DNA from: Otis tarda
Lineage: Eukaryota; Chordata; Aves; Otidiformes; Otididae
Reading direction: 5' to 3'
Length of the DNA stretch: 64,000 bases
NCBI GenBank assembly: GCA_026413225.1
Contig: CM048554.1
Coordinates: 8,386,001 to 8,450,000 of the forward strand
In this document: positions 51,224-63,784 of the stretch, in pieces
How the letters are laid out: the number at the start of each line of letters is the position of its first letter
Numbering within the stretch: the stretch's first letter is position 1
The notes under the pieces: model-generated
The model's input: only the letters and a program-made list of their open reading frames with translations
Databases searched by the model: none
Told to the model about the DNA's origin: nothing
Translations under genes and position numbers: made by a program

Positions 51224-53017
51224 GTATGTTTATCTAATATTTTAATTGTTCTGAAGTGGATACATAGTATGCCTTTCTGTGGTTTGTTTGTACACCGCCC
51301 CCAAAAACTAGGAGTTATATTGATAACCTCCAGTCTTCTTGAGAGTTTACACAATCTCTGCTGTCTTGGAAGTTTGGTGGAAGTAACTTTCAGTGCCATA
51401 GTGCTGCTTTTCTAGTTGACTGGATTTATGTGTTCAATTAGTGTGTTCAATCCACTTGCCTTTTAACTAAACAATATTTTAGGCCCACTGTAATTTTGGT
51501 CTGGATATCGAATTGGCCAAGATGTGTGTGGTCTCAGACAGGAGTCAGAAGATAGTATTTTGAAAATTTCTATGCTAGTGCCCAACACCATCATGGGGCA
51601 AGCATTGACTGTATAACCACTCTGAAACTCGTATGTTGGCCTCCTTCTAGCTTGGAGCTGATTTCCTTTCCTCCTCCTCCTTCAGAGTCCCTGCATAGCT
51701 CAGTCTCATAGCAGATGGAAGTTATCTCTCTAGAACATTTGCCGTTGATAAAAATGTCATGATCTGGTGACCCAACAGCAATTGCAGTCAGGTTTGTGGA
51801 CATTATCAACCCAAATCTCCTGACTTGGAAATGAAATTTTTTTGTTACAGACCTCCATGAGCAGATGATCCAGCTGTCATCTGGCAAAGTACTGGCACAG
51901 GCTGAGTACCAGGATGCTGCGTCAGCTCTGCAGTGCCTAACATATTAGTAAACAAAAAAAAGTTGGCTTTCTAGACTCTTCCTGTGTGTAAAGAAATACT
52001 GGAAGGAATCAGAGTCCCGATGCGTAGGTTTTGGTGAGGCAAACCCTTTATCGCTCCTTTAGATAGGCTCTTACAGCTTAACAAAGCTACATAAGGGACT
52101 TTCTTGCTTTTTACCCAAAAAGGCCCTCTTTACTATTCCAAAAGGCAGTGCTTTTGGAATTGGAGTTCCAGTCCCTGTTTTATTATCATAGTAAAGACTG
52201 ATTTTTGATTCCTCCTTTAACCTCTTCAGCATTGTAGTATAAATTCAAGGCGTATTTTTTTTTTACATCTCAAAAACAAAATAATTATATTCTTTTTCAT
52301 ATTAGTTACACAAAGAATCTAATGCTGATTTACTTTCTTTGATGCCAGATCATGCTGCACCATTTGAATCAGTGACTGATTTAGATACTGGCCTGTAGGG
52401 AAGTTTTTTCAAGAACAGAAAAAGAAAGCAGGCATAAAGAATTTTCTTTTTGAAAAATACTGGAGATTTTGCTATTACTGGTAAATGTGCAGAATAAAGC
52501 CAAAGCAGCCTTCTCTCCTCATCCCCTGAACAAACTAACCAAAAACTTGTAGTCACATTAAAATATTCAAATTTTGAATCCCTGGAATGGTCTAGACTAC
52601 TTAGTGAAAACAAATCAAAATTTGCTAAAAGAGTATCTGAAGAGATTTTCTGCTGGAAAGGAAAGCAATTGTATAGTTCTTATAAGGCATGCCTTTGTGC
52701 ACAGCTTCTAAAATTACTATCATGTTAGGTTTCTTTGGTTTTCGCCAAGGTAAAAAGGTAAGGTCGTCTACCTATAGCTCATCCTGTAACTTCCTTTTCT
52801 TTCTAAGTTATATGCAAGGACAGGAAAAGAGTATTTGCTAAGGCTGCAGAAAAGTGTTCTGCTGTTCAGGGAAGTCTTACTGTCTCTGCAGCCTAAGTTG
52901 CTGTTGGAATCATGTTACAGAGTGGTTTTTCATGTATTGCTTGTCTAAGAAAATCAGAACAGAGGAAGGATCAAACTCCTCACACTGTGTTTTATCTGAA
53001 TGGTTAAGTTTTGCTGA

Positions 53018-53101
53018 AAAAAAAAAAAAAGCCCTAAAATTTTTAGATGTACTGGGTACTAGTTCAGATTAAAAAAAAAAAAAAGGAAAAGAAAAAAAGA
53101 G
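53018..53101. repeat. A-rich low-complexity tracts
   Basis: Two A14 runs about 40 bp apart, the second continuing into an A/G-rich run. Confidence 0.9.
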
Positions 53102-53610
53102 GTTCCCTTTGACAGTAATTTTTATGTAAATTGCCTATTTTTTCTCTGGTCCCCTTCCTTCCGCCCCAGGAGAGCTCATTGTTTCACAGCTGAAAGCACA
53201 AGCATATATCATCAGGTACCCCTTGGCAGCCCAGCTCTTGTGTTTTAATTTCATGTACCATGTCACAGCAAAAAGTCCTTTAGAAATGCAGAGAGTTCAG
53301 ACAGTGTAGGTGGATCTCAATATTGGTTCATCTAGTGGGTAGGGTGGTAATAGTGAAATTACTATTATTTGAAAGCTGGGCACGATTCTCCATCAGGAAA
53401 GCTGTCAGAGAATGGGCACGTAAGCCTGCACAGGGACATGTATACAGAGATGAAGGTTGCTACTCGCAATCTCCATCAGCCACCAGAGCAAAGACCTCTG
53501 GATATTAGATTTCTTGTACCCAGGACAGATTTCCTGATTAACATATTTTAATGATGACAAACCCCACCTTTGGTGATTGGTTTCCTAGATGGTGTTTCCC
53601 TGCCAGCAGC

Positions 53611-53660
53611 CTTTTTTATTCTTCTTTTTTGCTTTTTTTTTTTTTTTTTCTTTTTTTTTA
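53611..53660. repeat. T-rich low-complexity tract
   Basis: A long pyrimidine run dominated by T, including about 17 consecutive T residues, with no AG acceptor and open exon directly after it. Confidence 0.9.
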
Positions 53661-56600
53661 CACCTCCAAAGCTTTAAAGGTTACTAAGGTAGATATTAGT
53701 TTCCAGCTGGTTTTAGGCAGATCAAACTCTTCAGTCCTTTCGTAAGGGGGCTACACATTCACGTTTTTTATTTCAAGCCTGTGGAAAGCAGCATCCTGAC
53801 TTGCTGACACAATGGGAGAAAATAAAAAGATTAAGGCAGTGTCAAACCTGAAATTTCCCTTTTGTTTTAATAAACTTGAGCAGGCTGATGAATGCACCAT
53901 CAGCAATCTGACTTTCATGTGATTCACCAAAGCAATATAAAAGCAAGATCTCAACAGCTAACACCCTCATACTTTTTATGGTGTTGATGTAATATCCAAA
54001 ACCAAGTAACTACCAAGTAAACAGGTGCATGTGTTTCATCCTTGCACAGTGGGTTGAATTCAAGATAGGTGATTTTCTTTCTTGGCAGTCTGGAGCTACA
54101 GCTGAATGTGCTATAGTCAAGTTATGTGGATGCAAGGGGAAAACATTGTTTAGGAAGTGACTGAAGAAATAGGTTATGTTTGCAAGTAAAGAGTCTGCCT
54201 GAGCTCCTATTTAAACCAAGATGGTAATAATTTAGTGTCACCTGCCATCCAGTTCTATAGCATGATATCCTGAGGTGAAGAAATGCGCTCGCTCTCTCGC
54301 AGATGACTCTAAACTTGGTTTTGCAGTCTCCTGTTTGCCTGTCTTCTCTAGTTAGATGCTGTGCTGTGACTCCTGGCTAGTTGACCTTTAAGCACATAGC
54401 TTTCTTGTAGGGGAGAGGCAGGATGCCTTGCTGCCGATGCACATCCACCGGGTCAGCAGCAACTGCAGGACTTTGATGGATGTGAACTATTTGCTGGGTT
54501 ATTTCTTCTCCTCTTGCACAGAAGTTGCTAGTTTTTGAGGGGAAATCCTTCCCTGGTCATAATTTGAATGCTGCTAAGCAGCTCACAGATTGAGAGAGGA
54601 GATGCCAACAGGTCCTCCCCAACAGGCCAAAGGGACAGGGAGAATGCAGAGGAATGTCCTTTTCCATTGCACAGAAATGTGTATTTCCGGCATAAAAAGC
54701 CCCATGTGAAGCTGCAGAAGGGGGAGCAGGTAAAACCGAATTTAGGAGATGCGCAGCCTCCTTGCACTTTAGATGCTTCACTGGTCTGCTGGCTATTGTA
54801 GTGTATTAGTGTAGGTACAAAAAGACCACTAACATAAGTTAGCAGTTTAACACCTCTAAAAACATTGTTTAGTGGGGAGAAGGCCAGTTTTGGCTTGCGA
54901 TGTGATCAGATGTAATGTGCCCAGGGCTAATGGCATCTTTCTGACACTAACTCTTGCTGGGAGGCAATGAGGGCCATGAGTCACATCCCTACTGCCGGTG
55001 GCAGCTTTTCCATCTGCTCTTGCAGTAGATGCTTTGCTCCCGTGTTATTTTTCCAGCTAAATATAGAGGATTGTGTAGGTGGCCTCTTAGTGACATTTGT
55101 TGTTCAGGTTCACCCAGTGGTCTACAGAAGCTTATCCTTCAGTTAGACCTTCCTGTCGCTACCAGCATTAATGCAAAGAGCCAAGCTTAGTCACAAACAC
55201 ATAGGAAAAAGCTAATGGCAAAACCCACCGGTGCCTTAGCGCTTGTGAGCCACCTCTCTGCTGCAGTGTGCATGGTGGATGCTTTTTGCACTGGTGATGC
55301 AGGATGCCTAGCAGCCATTTCCACTGCAGAATAGTGGGATGCAGTGATTCCTCTTGCTTCCCTGCTGGCGGGGGCTCTGGGTCTCTGCTGGGGCTTACCT
55401 GTGCTTTCACATTGCCCTTAAATCATTCCCAGGTGGTTTGCGATTTGCCCCCCTTCTATGTGAAGTGTTGTCAGCATGACGGGGGTCAACTGCTCATAGC
55501 CATAATAAAAGGAAGGGGAAGGAGACTTACTCATCTGGGACACTGACAGAGCCTAAACATAAGTTTCAAATCAAGCTTTATTTTGCAGGAGATCTCTGTA
55601 AAATGTGAGTGAAGCTTTATGGTATTTTCAGAAAATCCAACCAGTGAAAGTGGCCGGCATAATGAGGCTGAGAAAGGCTGCTGTCATCAGTGCACAGCAG
55701 TCTTCCCTTAATGATTTTTTATTAAGCATCCTGTATTTGCTATGCAAATACGTGTAAAGAACACAGCATTTGCTAAATGTGGTGTGCATCAGAGCTCCGT
55801 AATCAGGAGCAGATACTTTTCTTATTATTCATTGCATACATCCTGGAAGCCATTATGGTATCTGTTCTGCATATGGATGGTGAATAATTTACAAATAATT
55901 CATCAAAACCCTAACAGGTGTATTGACATGATATTGACTCAGAAAAAGATCATATTGCCTGGCTAGAAGTAGCATAGTTGATGATTTTTTGCTTCTTTCC
56001 CCTCCCTCCTTCCATCTTCCCTTAGTTTACAAATCTCCCATTCAAGTTTGAGGTTTTTTCCTGTCACCCATCTCAAATGACTCATAATCTGCAGTTGATA
56101 CCACAACATAAAGCAAGATTAAAGAAAGAAAAAAAGTCTTAATATAAATAGCTTCATTCAAATTAATTACAGAACAAATACTAATCTTAAAAATGCATGT
56201 GCTGTAACCCTTTTATATTTAGCCTAGATAGGACCAATCACACCTCCATAGTTTAGATTTTTTTTTGACAAAGGTCATGCTGAAATGAGTTTAAGCCTTC
56301 TATTTAAATTATTTCTTCTTTTTTAGTAATTTTAAAGGAAAAAAAAATTTTGTAAATGGACAGTGTGCATGTGAACTAGTATGTGTAGGAGTATAGTGAT
56401 GTTGCCCCTGAATCCTCTCCCAGGCTCCAGCGATTTGCAGTTCAAGGACATCCAGAGGCAGTGGCAGCACCTCTATAACTGGAGATGGATCCACGTTCAG
56501 CCTGCAGCTCAGCCCTGAGTCCTGCCAGGGACATTGTCAGAGGCCTGTGGATGTTCAAATCAGTGGGTCAAGACCACTTAGCCCAGCAGAACTCTAAATC

Positions 56601-56962
56601 ACCCTTTGGAGATACTTATATTTCTGCCTGTGGTCTACAGATGCAGGGGAGGGTCATTGAGCTCTTCAGCTGGGCACCTTGGTCGGGCGCCAAAGTGAAT
56701 GGATGTGGACCACAGGGGAAAAAAATCCAGAGGCTTGCATTTCTAGCGATGCTGAAGCCTACACCCTGGCAGGACTGCTTGTTGGGGTTTCCATGGAGCT
56801 GCAGGTTAAGACAGCTGGCCTAAGAGACCTTTTTGTGAATTTACGATGTAGGAATTTAATGCAATAAGTGTCCCATTTGGGTTTGAAGCGGTTACTATTC
56901 GATGTGATAATTTTAACAAGTATCATGAATAGAATTTGATGACTGTCTTGGTTTTTTTTCAG

Positions 56963-57031
56963 CTGAAATGAATAGTCAAGTTGAAAGTATAAATGATCCT
57001 ATGGAAACAGAGCGGGAAACTTAAGTAACAG
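56963..57031 (+). CDS. Last coding exon, C-terminus and stop, followed by a UTR splice donor
   Basis: The acceptor TTGGTTTTTTTTCAG ends at 56962. With the G from the previous exon the frame reads AEMNSQVESINDPMETERET and stops at TAA 57022-57024, so 20 residues are coded. Seven untranslated bases follow, then a strong donor CAG|GTAAGA at 57032. The stop is therefore in the penultimate or earlier exon, with a spliced 3' UTR; at 7 nt from the junction it would not be expected to trigger nonsense-mediated decay by the 50-nt rule. If the donor is not used, the transcript would run on into the following sequence. Confidence 0.9.
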
Positions 57032-58934
57032 GTAAGATCTCTATGGCTATTTTTTGCCCCCGCTTTCCATTCAGTTTCTATTTGAAAACTTGCTTTAAAA
57101 ATGAACTTAATCAAAGTTAGAACTTACAAAAAAAAAAAAAAGAAGAAGAGGAAGACAGAATACAAAGGAAAATAAATTGTCTAATATGGCTCATATTATA
57201 CCAAAAAATATCCAGTAGACTTGCTTTGTCAAGTAAATATTATAGTAGCAATCTGCAATTGTAATGGATTTAGACAGTGCACAGGCTTAGATCATCAGAA
57301 GGCAAGACAGCACCAAGATAAGGAACGGAAGAGTAACCCAGTGAACAATTTTTGGCATTGCTTAGGAAAATGACAGGCAATTTATACTGGTTGGAACAAA
57401 GCTCAGTTCTGTACGATCTGTATTCTGGGAACAACAGGTTCACGTCATGAGGGGTTTATTGCCTTTGGCTCTCTGATGCCTAACGTCACTTGTAGGAATA
57501 CCACTGAAAAACAAGGCGAAGTCAGCGAGCTGCCTTCTGGAGCTCTGCTGCCTTTTGGAGCTTTTTATGGCTTTATACGCTAAATGATAGTGCTGTGGCA
57601 GGAGCGTGCAATGGTGGTTGTTGCCGTAGAGTTTGTCATAGGCATAAACAGCCTCACCTTTAGATAAAAATTAGTAATTTGTTAGCAAGACAGAAGTCCG
57701 AGACTCATCCCCAATTACAAGAAGCAGTGGCCATTTCTCCCTCAACAGTAGTTCTTAAGTGTTAATACACATCACTTCCTTTGGCATAGGTTTATCGTGA
57801 GATGCCAATATCATATACAGCAAGATGCATTATTTATGCTGGTAATGGGCTTTCATGTAGCTCAAGGCCAAATATAGTGGCTTTACAAGGCGGCAGCTGT
57901 ATCACAGAGATTTAAAATACAAGGTCTTATTACTGAGCATAGCCCTTTGTCCTTGTCAGCCTATAGAAGATGTGCTGCTGTACTGCTGGAGTGAGAAATA
58001 GGTCTGATGGGGGTCCCTGGTAAAAAGTACTGAAGCAAAGCTTGAAGGTGCCCTCGCCATTAAAATACAGCTTCCATAGCTCCTCCTCCTTCCCCCTTCC
58101 CTAGCTTCTGGTTGTATGTTCTCTTAAGTCAAAAAGGAAAGAGGAGCTAATTAAATCCTTGCTGTTAAAAATACATAGAAAGGTTAATAACCTTCCTCAG
58201 TTTAAAAAGTGTATCTGACAGTTAGTACTGCTTTCATGCAGTCTGTAGGAAGTCTGTGTTTCATGCCACATTTTCCCATGGAAATAAATATCTGTGAATG
58301 TTTCGGAGTTGTTTTTACTTTATGAAGGCAGAGTTCGCAGGAATAATACCACAATTAACAATCAATTAATAAATCCCCTAAATTCCACTGCAAGGCCTGG
58401 CTGTGCTAGCACCTTTCTGAGGCAAAGGGGCCCGAGCTGGGGCACACTATGCCTTGCTCAGCATTTTAATGGCATGTGCAGGATTAGAAGCAGGCATTGA
58501 ATCCTTTGCAACTCTCTATAAAAGTCCTCTCGACCCTGTTGCCGCTGTTTTAATTGCAAGAGGTGGGTTGCGGGAGGATTGAGCAGCCTGTAAAACTTCA
58601 AAGGGTCTTGCTAGGGTCTTTCAGAGCAAGGAGGAGATCCCTTTGCTTACTATGTTTCGTGTTTTGATGTGTTGTTTTTAACACGAAAGTTCTGTGGTCT
58701 AGCACCAAAGCACTCACCAGAGCTGGAGGTCTCTGATATCAACCTAGGTAGCACAGTGTTTGGAAAAGCAGGAAACCCTAATGAGCGCAGTGAATTTGCT
58801 ATAGAGATACTAGCGGCTGTTATAGATAAACCTTGTGACACAGACATGTGCTATGTGTGTGACAGAAAGAGAAACTGTAAGCGTCTGTGCTAGAAAGATG
58901 AGACCTAGGTTCTGTGCAAACATTTGAAATTTTC

Positions 58935-58952
58935 TTTTTTTTTTTTTTTTTT
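58935..58952. repeat. Poly(T) run
   Basis: Eighteen consecutive T residues. Open frames crossing it on either strand are artefacts. Confidence 0.95.
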
Positions 58953-60360
58953 CCTCCCCTGCTGTGGCGAAGGAAGGATGCGGGAGAGGAGAGACCCGAG
59001 GAAACCCAACGGGCAGGCACTGACATCCTATGGCATCATTCTTGGCAGAAAAGAGCATACAGAGATGCTCCGCGGGTTGGGAGGGAGGGAGCTTTGGGGA
59101 AATGATTCTTTGCTTTAATTTCTCTTTGTTCTTCGTTGCATTTCATTCTGTAAGCCTGTTGGAAAGAAACATAACTTCCCAGTTCTAACAATGTTTTGCA
59201 ATTACCCCTGCAATTACAACAGTTTCTTCTGAACCGTGAGTCCCTGTCTTATATTGGGTCTCGTTTGCTCCTGCATCATATCACCAGTAGCCTGTTTCCA
59301 GGCTCACACCTTTCCTAGTATCTTTATCTTCTTTCTCAGTTATGATACTGTCTGTAGTCAACCTGTGGGAGCCAGCTCATTCTCCTCCTCCCCTGCTTTC
59401 TTTTAAAACCCTAGGATATAAATGGAGATTTGCTTTGAGAACATGAACTGCCACAAAGGATTATAATCCTCACACACTGATAAACGACTGCACTCCTTGT
59501 GCTAGGGATTTGAAAGACTAGATGCTCCAAAATCTCAGAAATATTCATAGAGACAGCCCTGCATGTTGCCCGCCTCCAAGCTTGTTGATTGGCAACTGCT
59601 GCCAGCACCCGCAAGCACAGAGCAGTCACAGTACACAAACCCTGGTTGCTAGAAGAGGCACTGGCCGGACTCCCTTGGGTACCTGGTGGAAGCAGAGTTT
59701 GCTGATACTAGATCCTGATGCCTCGGGATTGCCCTTGGCTCTGCCCTTTGCAGCCCTGGTGCAAGAAAGCTAAACCGTGAGCAGCCTATGCCGCACCATG
59801 TCCCACTGTGGGTCCTATACACCAATAACGCACCTTGAACAGCCAGCCCCCCAAATCATTCCTGCTCTTTTCCAGTTAGCTTGGCACACGTCAAAATCAG
59901 TGCTGTAAGTATGACCTTCGGGTGTGGGTAGGCAACAGATGTTTCCTCGAGTGATGGAGGATAACAGACGTTCTGCATTCAAGGCGTCTTTAAATATGGC
60001 TCCCAGCTTTAACAACTTCACACCGTATCTTGTGTGAGCCCTCATTATATTTTCTACTGCATATGCATGATTTTTTTTAATTATTTTTTTAAAAATGCAA
60101 TTAACAGTTATTTGGATAAGAATGTCTCACCATATGTCAATTGTTCTGCCGGCAAATGCTGCACTGAAATTTTTAGAAAAGGAACAAAAGCGTTTCACAT
60201 ACATTTCCCAACCGTCCTGTAACTAAGAGCAATAGACAATACACTCGATGGAAGAGCAGGCAACCTGTGTGTCCAGTGTGTGATGTGCTACAAACTGTTT
60301 TGAAATGCTGCTGATAAGAATTTGATCATTTTAACTGAAATAATTGATTCTACTCTTCTG

Positions 60361-60374
60361 CCCCCCCCCCCCCA
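60361..60374. repeat. Poly(C) run
   Basis: Fourteen consecutive C residues, a likely site of length polymorphism or sequencing error. Confidence 0.95.
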
Positions 60375-61692
60375 AATATGCATGAATCCCAAAATAGCTA
60401 TTTACTAGCTGGCCAAAAAAAAAGAAAAGAAAAGGGCGGGGGAGGAAGTAAAAATAAGGCAAGACATACCTCTGTTCTCCTGTGATCTGGGTTTATGCCA
60501 GGTGATATGTTTGGGGTTTATGTTTGGTGGTAAATTGTCTGCTGGCAAAACAGCAAGTCAAATCTGGCTCTAACGCACCTAGCACTGGCTATGGCAGTTG
60601 ATGGCTGCTGTCAGCTGCAGGTTAATTCAAAAGGGTGTCAGGACAAACAAGGATTAGGAAGGAAAATGAGAAAAGCCCCAAATTTCACTGAGAGTACAGC
60701 TCCTAGAAAGGCAGCCTCATATCTCCCTATGTGCGGCTCCAGCATGTTGGCTTGTGGTTGGATCAGAAGAGTGTGCTGGCTCCTGTGCTGTTTTAACCTG
60801 GGTGACATTACCACTGGAGAAGATCTCAAGGAGGTAGCTTTCAAGGTGTGACAGAACAGCAAGGAGACAAAGACTCCTTAAACTCCTTGTGAAGACTGAC
60901 CAATAGTTAAAAAAAATAACTGCAAAGATGTCTCACTCTAACCTCTAACAGTAATTTCATTGCACTTTTCATTTAACCTTGGTCCTTGAACCAGAGAGTC
61001 TTTGAAACCGTGAACCATGCCCAAGGATGCAGCAGCAAAGCACAAATCCCAGGTAGGAAATGTAAAGCAGGGAAACGTAAGAGTTTAAGTCCTTGCAAGA
61101 CAATGTACAGCCGCATCTCTATCTATCTTTCTTCAGGTGGGTTTTTGTTTTGAGTTGTTGGGGTTTTTCACTAGTCATAAAGTGAGTATAGTTCGGCAGC
61201 ATGATTTCTTCAGCTGAGTTAGTAGTTGAGGCTGGACCCATGCCCCTTGATGCAGTCTCCAACACTCTTGCTGGAGCTGCAGGAATGGAGGGAGGTGGTT
61301 TTGTAGAGGAGCAAGCATCAGGCTGAGAATCACCCCACAGGAATTTGTGCCAAGGATTTTGATTTAAACCCGAAATGTGTTTGTAGTAGGTGGCTTAAAG
61401 GGAATAGCAACCCTTTGGTGCTGATGTTTGCGTACAAAATATCAGGCTCTGCTTGATCGTTGTTTCTCTTATGTCTGAAGGTGCTCATCCCTACCATTAG
61501 GCACGATATTCCTCGGGCTGGTGACTGTTCTTATGATGAATGGGTTTCCTTCTGTACAGACATCCAAAGGGGATGTTTGAGACATAGTCTGAAATAATGG
61601 GTCACACATTCACTGCAGCTGATTGTCAGACTTTCTATAAAGCACTGAGAAAGCCTTTCTGTGAATTAACACTGTTCTGCTTTAGGCACTTG

Positions 61693-61698
61693 AATAAA
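61693..61698 (+). terminator. Possible proximal polyadenylation signal
   Basis: AATAAA lies just before an A-rich stretch (A12 at about 61707-61718). No clear GT-rich element follows directly, and the A-run could cause internal priming in cDNA libraries, so this is weaker than the site at 62145. Confidence 0.35.
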
Positions 61699-62144
61699 AA
61701 TATATTAAAAAAAAAAAAGATACTTTTCTCTATATGCAGTGCATGCCGGCTTTGCTTTTAAAATGACAAACTTAACAGAGTATGTTGATCTATTTTCTCG
61801 GGGAACAGGGGTTTTTATCATATGATTCATCCCAAGATTTGCCTTACGCTGACATTTGTGATATAAAGGAACATTTGAAAAAAATCTAAAAAAAAAATTA
61901 ATTTTCTTGATCCAAAAATATGTTTTTACTTCAATGCAAAGAAATGTAGACTGTTGCTTGCAAAATGTCTTCTAATTGATGGTCTAGCAGCTATATCAGT
62001 TAACACATGCCTCTTCTGTTACTCTGTCATTTACATGCTGAATTTGCCTCTGAGTCTGTTACTTTTCCTTTTGTCTGTGCCATGCGTTGGGAAACTTAAA
62101 GAACCAATGCCTTCATACTACAATGTTTGTTAAAGCAAAACATT

Positions 62145-62150
62145 AATAAA
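62145..62150 (+). terminator. Probable polyadenylation signal of the gene
   Basis: AATAAA is followed 18 nt later by the GT-rich stretch GGTGATGCTGCTTGTGTGTT, a good downstream element. Cleavage is expected near 62160-62170. It is the best-formed polyadenylation site downstream of the stop codon. Confidence 0.6.
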
Positions 62151-63720
62151 GCTTGTCCTGAAGACAAGGTGATGCTGCTTGTGTGTTTATTCTCTCCTAA
62201 ACATGCGGTCCTTTTGGTTGTTAGTGTTTCAGTTTGGGCATGGGATCATCAGTGCACGCAGCCAGGTCCTTGTTTAAATTTATCATTCACTCGATGGCAG
62301 TCTTGTGAGAAATGGATACCTCAGCAGGATTTTTGGTCGGCTTCGCCAAAGGGTAAGAACAGGGACTTTGCATCTCGGAGGGCAAAAGGTTACTTCTTTG
62401 GTCCCATCACTGTACCAGAGATGTTACAAAACCCATCCCAGCAGTTGTACCAGTACTAGATCTCCAGCGTCTAGCATCAAAGAATACTCCCATAGATATG
62501 CAATCCACGGGTATAATAGAGAACACGCAGTGTACCCTAGATGTTATCCGCCCTTTCTGCCATCGCTTATTTCAAGACTGAATGGATAGAAGATATACAA
62601 AACTTGAGAAGGTGTTTTTTTTTCTTCCCATGGCACTGGTATAGATGAAAACACTGGTATCGACCATGCCTTACTCTTTTTATCGAAGGCCAAGGATTTA
62701 ATCATTGATAACCAAAGTTAGAGTGCTGGCCCTGTGCATTCAAAACTCTCTGACAAATGGATTTCCTCTCTGAAATTTGACCTTTCCTTGCTTGCAACCC
62801 TTTGACAGGCAAATAGAAGAAGACAAGGCACAGGAGACACAAGGCAGTGGGGAATGCAGGTTGGGGAATTCCTGGATGCAGGATCCAACTGCAGTGAGCT
62901 AAGCTGAGCGAGAAATACCAGCAGTATCTGTAACACAGCATCTTGTTGGATTCAGTTTGTCAAGAGCTCCATTTTCACTGTATCTCAAGAACTGTATAGC
63001 CTAGAAGGAGGCGCCTGCTTTCCCTGTGCTGTAGCCTGTTTCTGCTGCAAGGGAACATTTTTGTCTACAGCAGGTGTATATGTTTAAAAGGAGAAAAAAT
63101 AATTCATCTCTCATCTAGGAGCAAGTACTGTCCATCCCACCCTTTTTGAGTAGCACAGCGTGGAGAGGAAAACCTCTGTGGTTTCGGAGGATGAAGAAGG
63201 GCGTGTGTTTGAGGCTGCTCAGACCCTTGCAGCGATGGGTGTTTGTCCAGTGATGTGGATTAGGCAAAGAGCAGGCTAGCCTGTTAGGATGATATGAGCG
63301 ATCAACTATCCTTTAATTATACTCCTGTTGCTGCTGGCCAGATTGACACCTCCCCTTACAGAACTTGTTTGGAAAAGCGGTAGATTTGTGCCTGTGGAGG
63401 GCTTTTGCTGAGCTGATAACATCAGAGGTCACTCTAAGTCTGCAGAAATAGAGGCCTGGTAGCCACTTTTCCTGCTCAGCCGTCTCTGAGAGATTCTCCC
63501 AGAGGAATCAGGTTGTCTTTCAGCATTTCTGTGTGAACCTGCCACTTCTCACTCCCCACCCCCCACCCCCTCGCCCCCCGAAATAAGAGTGTTGGGAGAC
63601 ATAAATACCCTAATTTCTCGTTCCATTAGAATTATCAGCAACTCCTTAAAGTAAGTGGCAAATCACTGTTAATTCTTTCGGAATTCACTGATAAAGCATT
63701 TATCGTAATGAATTCCTGTA

Positions 63721-63778
63721 GAAAATGAAAGAAAGAGAAAAAGGGGGAGAAAAAAAGAAGAAAAAAAAAAGAGGAGAG
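63721..63778. repeat. Purine-rich (A/G) tract
   Basis: Nearly all purine on the + strand, including A7, A10 and G5 runs. It is low-complexity sequence. Confidence 0.9.
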
Positions 63779-63784
63779 TCCTGA

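Larger units (their letters stand above)
51224..56962 (+). other. Intron (5.7 kb)
   Basis: Unique sequence with low-complexity tracts: A-rich at 53018-53101 and T-rich at 53611-53660. No transposon, RNA gene or exon is supported. Open frames up to about 110 codons near 56485 have no protein-like features. Confidence 0.75.
57032..60951 (+). other. Probable 3' UTR intron (about 3.9 kb)
   Basis: It starts at the donor GTAAGA after the last coding exon. No coding exon or transposon is recognised. It contains A/G-rich sequence near 57128-57150, a T18 run at 58935-58952 and a C14 run at 60361-60374. The acceptor end at 60951 is inferred only; another acceptor-like site (CTGCTCTTTTCCAG) lies near 59874. 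Confidence 0.45.
3687..62160 (+). other. 3' part of an unrecognised protein-coding gene
   Basis: This span covers the supported part of one transcript. Seven exons from 4119 to 57031 share one open frame and canonical AG/GT borders, and a likely eighth exon lies at 3687. Every junction from 4181|7556 onwards splits a codon after its first base (phase 1), and the split codon always begins with G. The joined frame codes for 176 residues and ends at TAA 57022-57024. The tail is acidic, with many Ser/Thr followed by Glu/Asp (CK2-like sites), and has no visible membrane segment, zinc site or catalytic motif. Introns measured from the borders are about 3.4, 10.6, 0.66, 0.62, 31.4 and 5.7 kb. The globular part must be encoded upstream. 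The consistency of phase and composition makes a real gene very likely; its identity is unknown to me. Confidence 0.85.
60952..62160 (+). other. Candidate terminal 3' UTR exon
   Basis: A branch-point-like CTAAC and pyrimidine-rich segment (CACTCTAACCTCTAACAG) ends at 60951. The next 1.2 kb is non-coding, AT-rich and ends with a strong polyadenylation site. The last coding exon has a splice donor after its stop and so needs a downstream exon, and this is the best candidate. The exact 5' border is inference. Confidence 0.35.
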
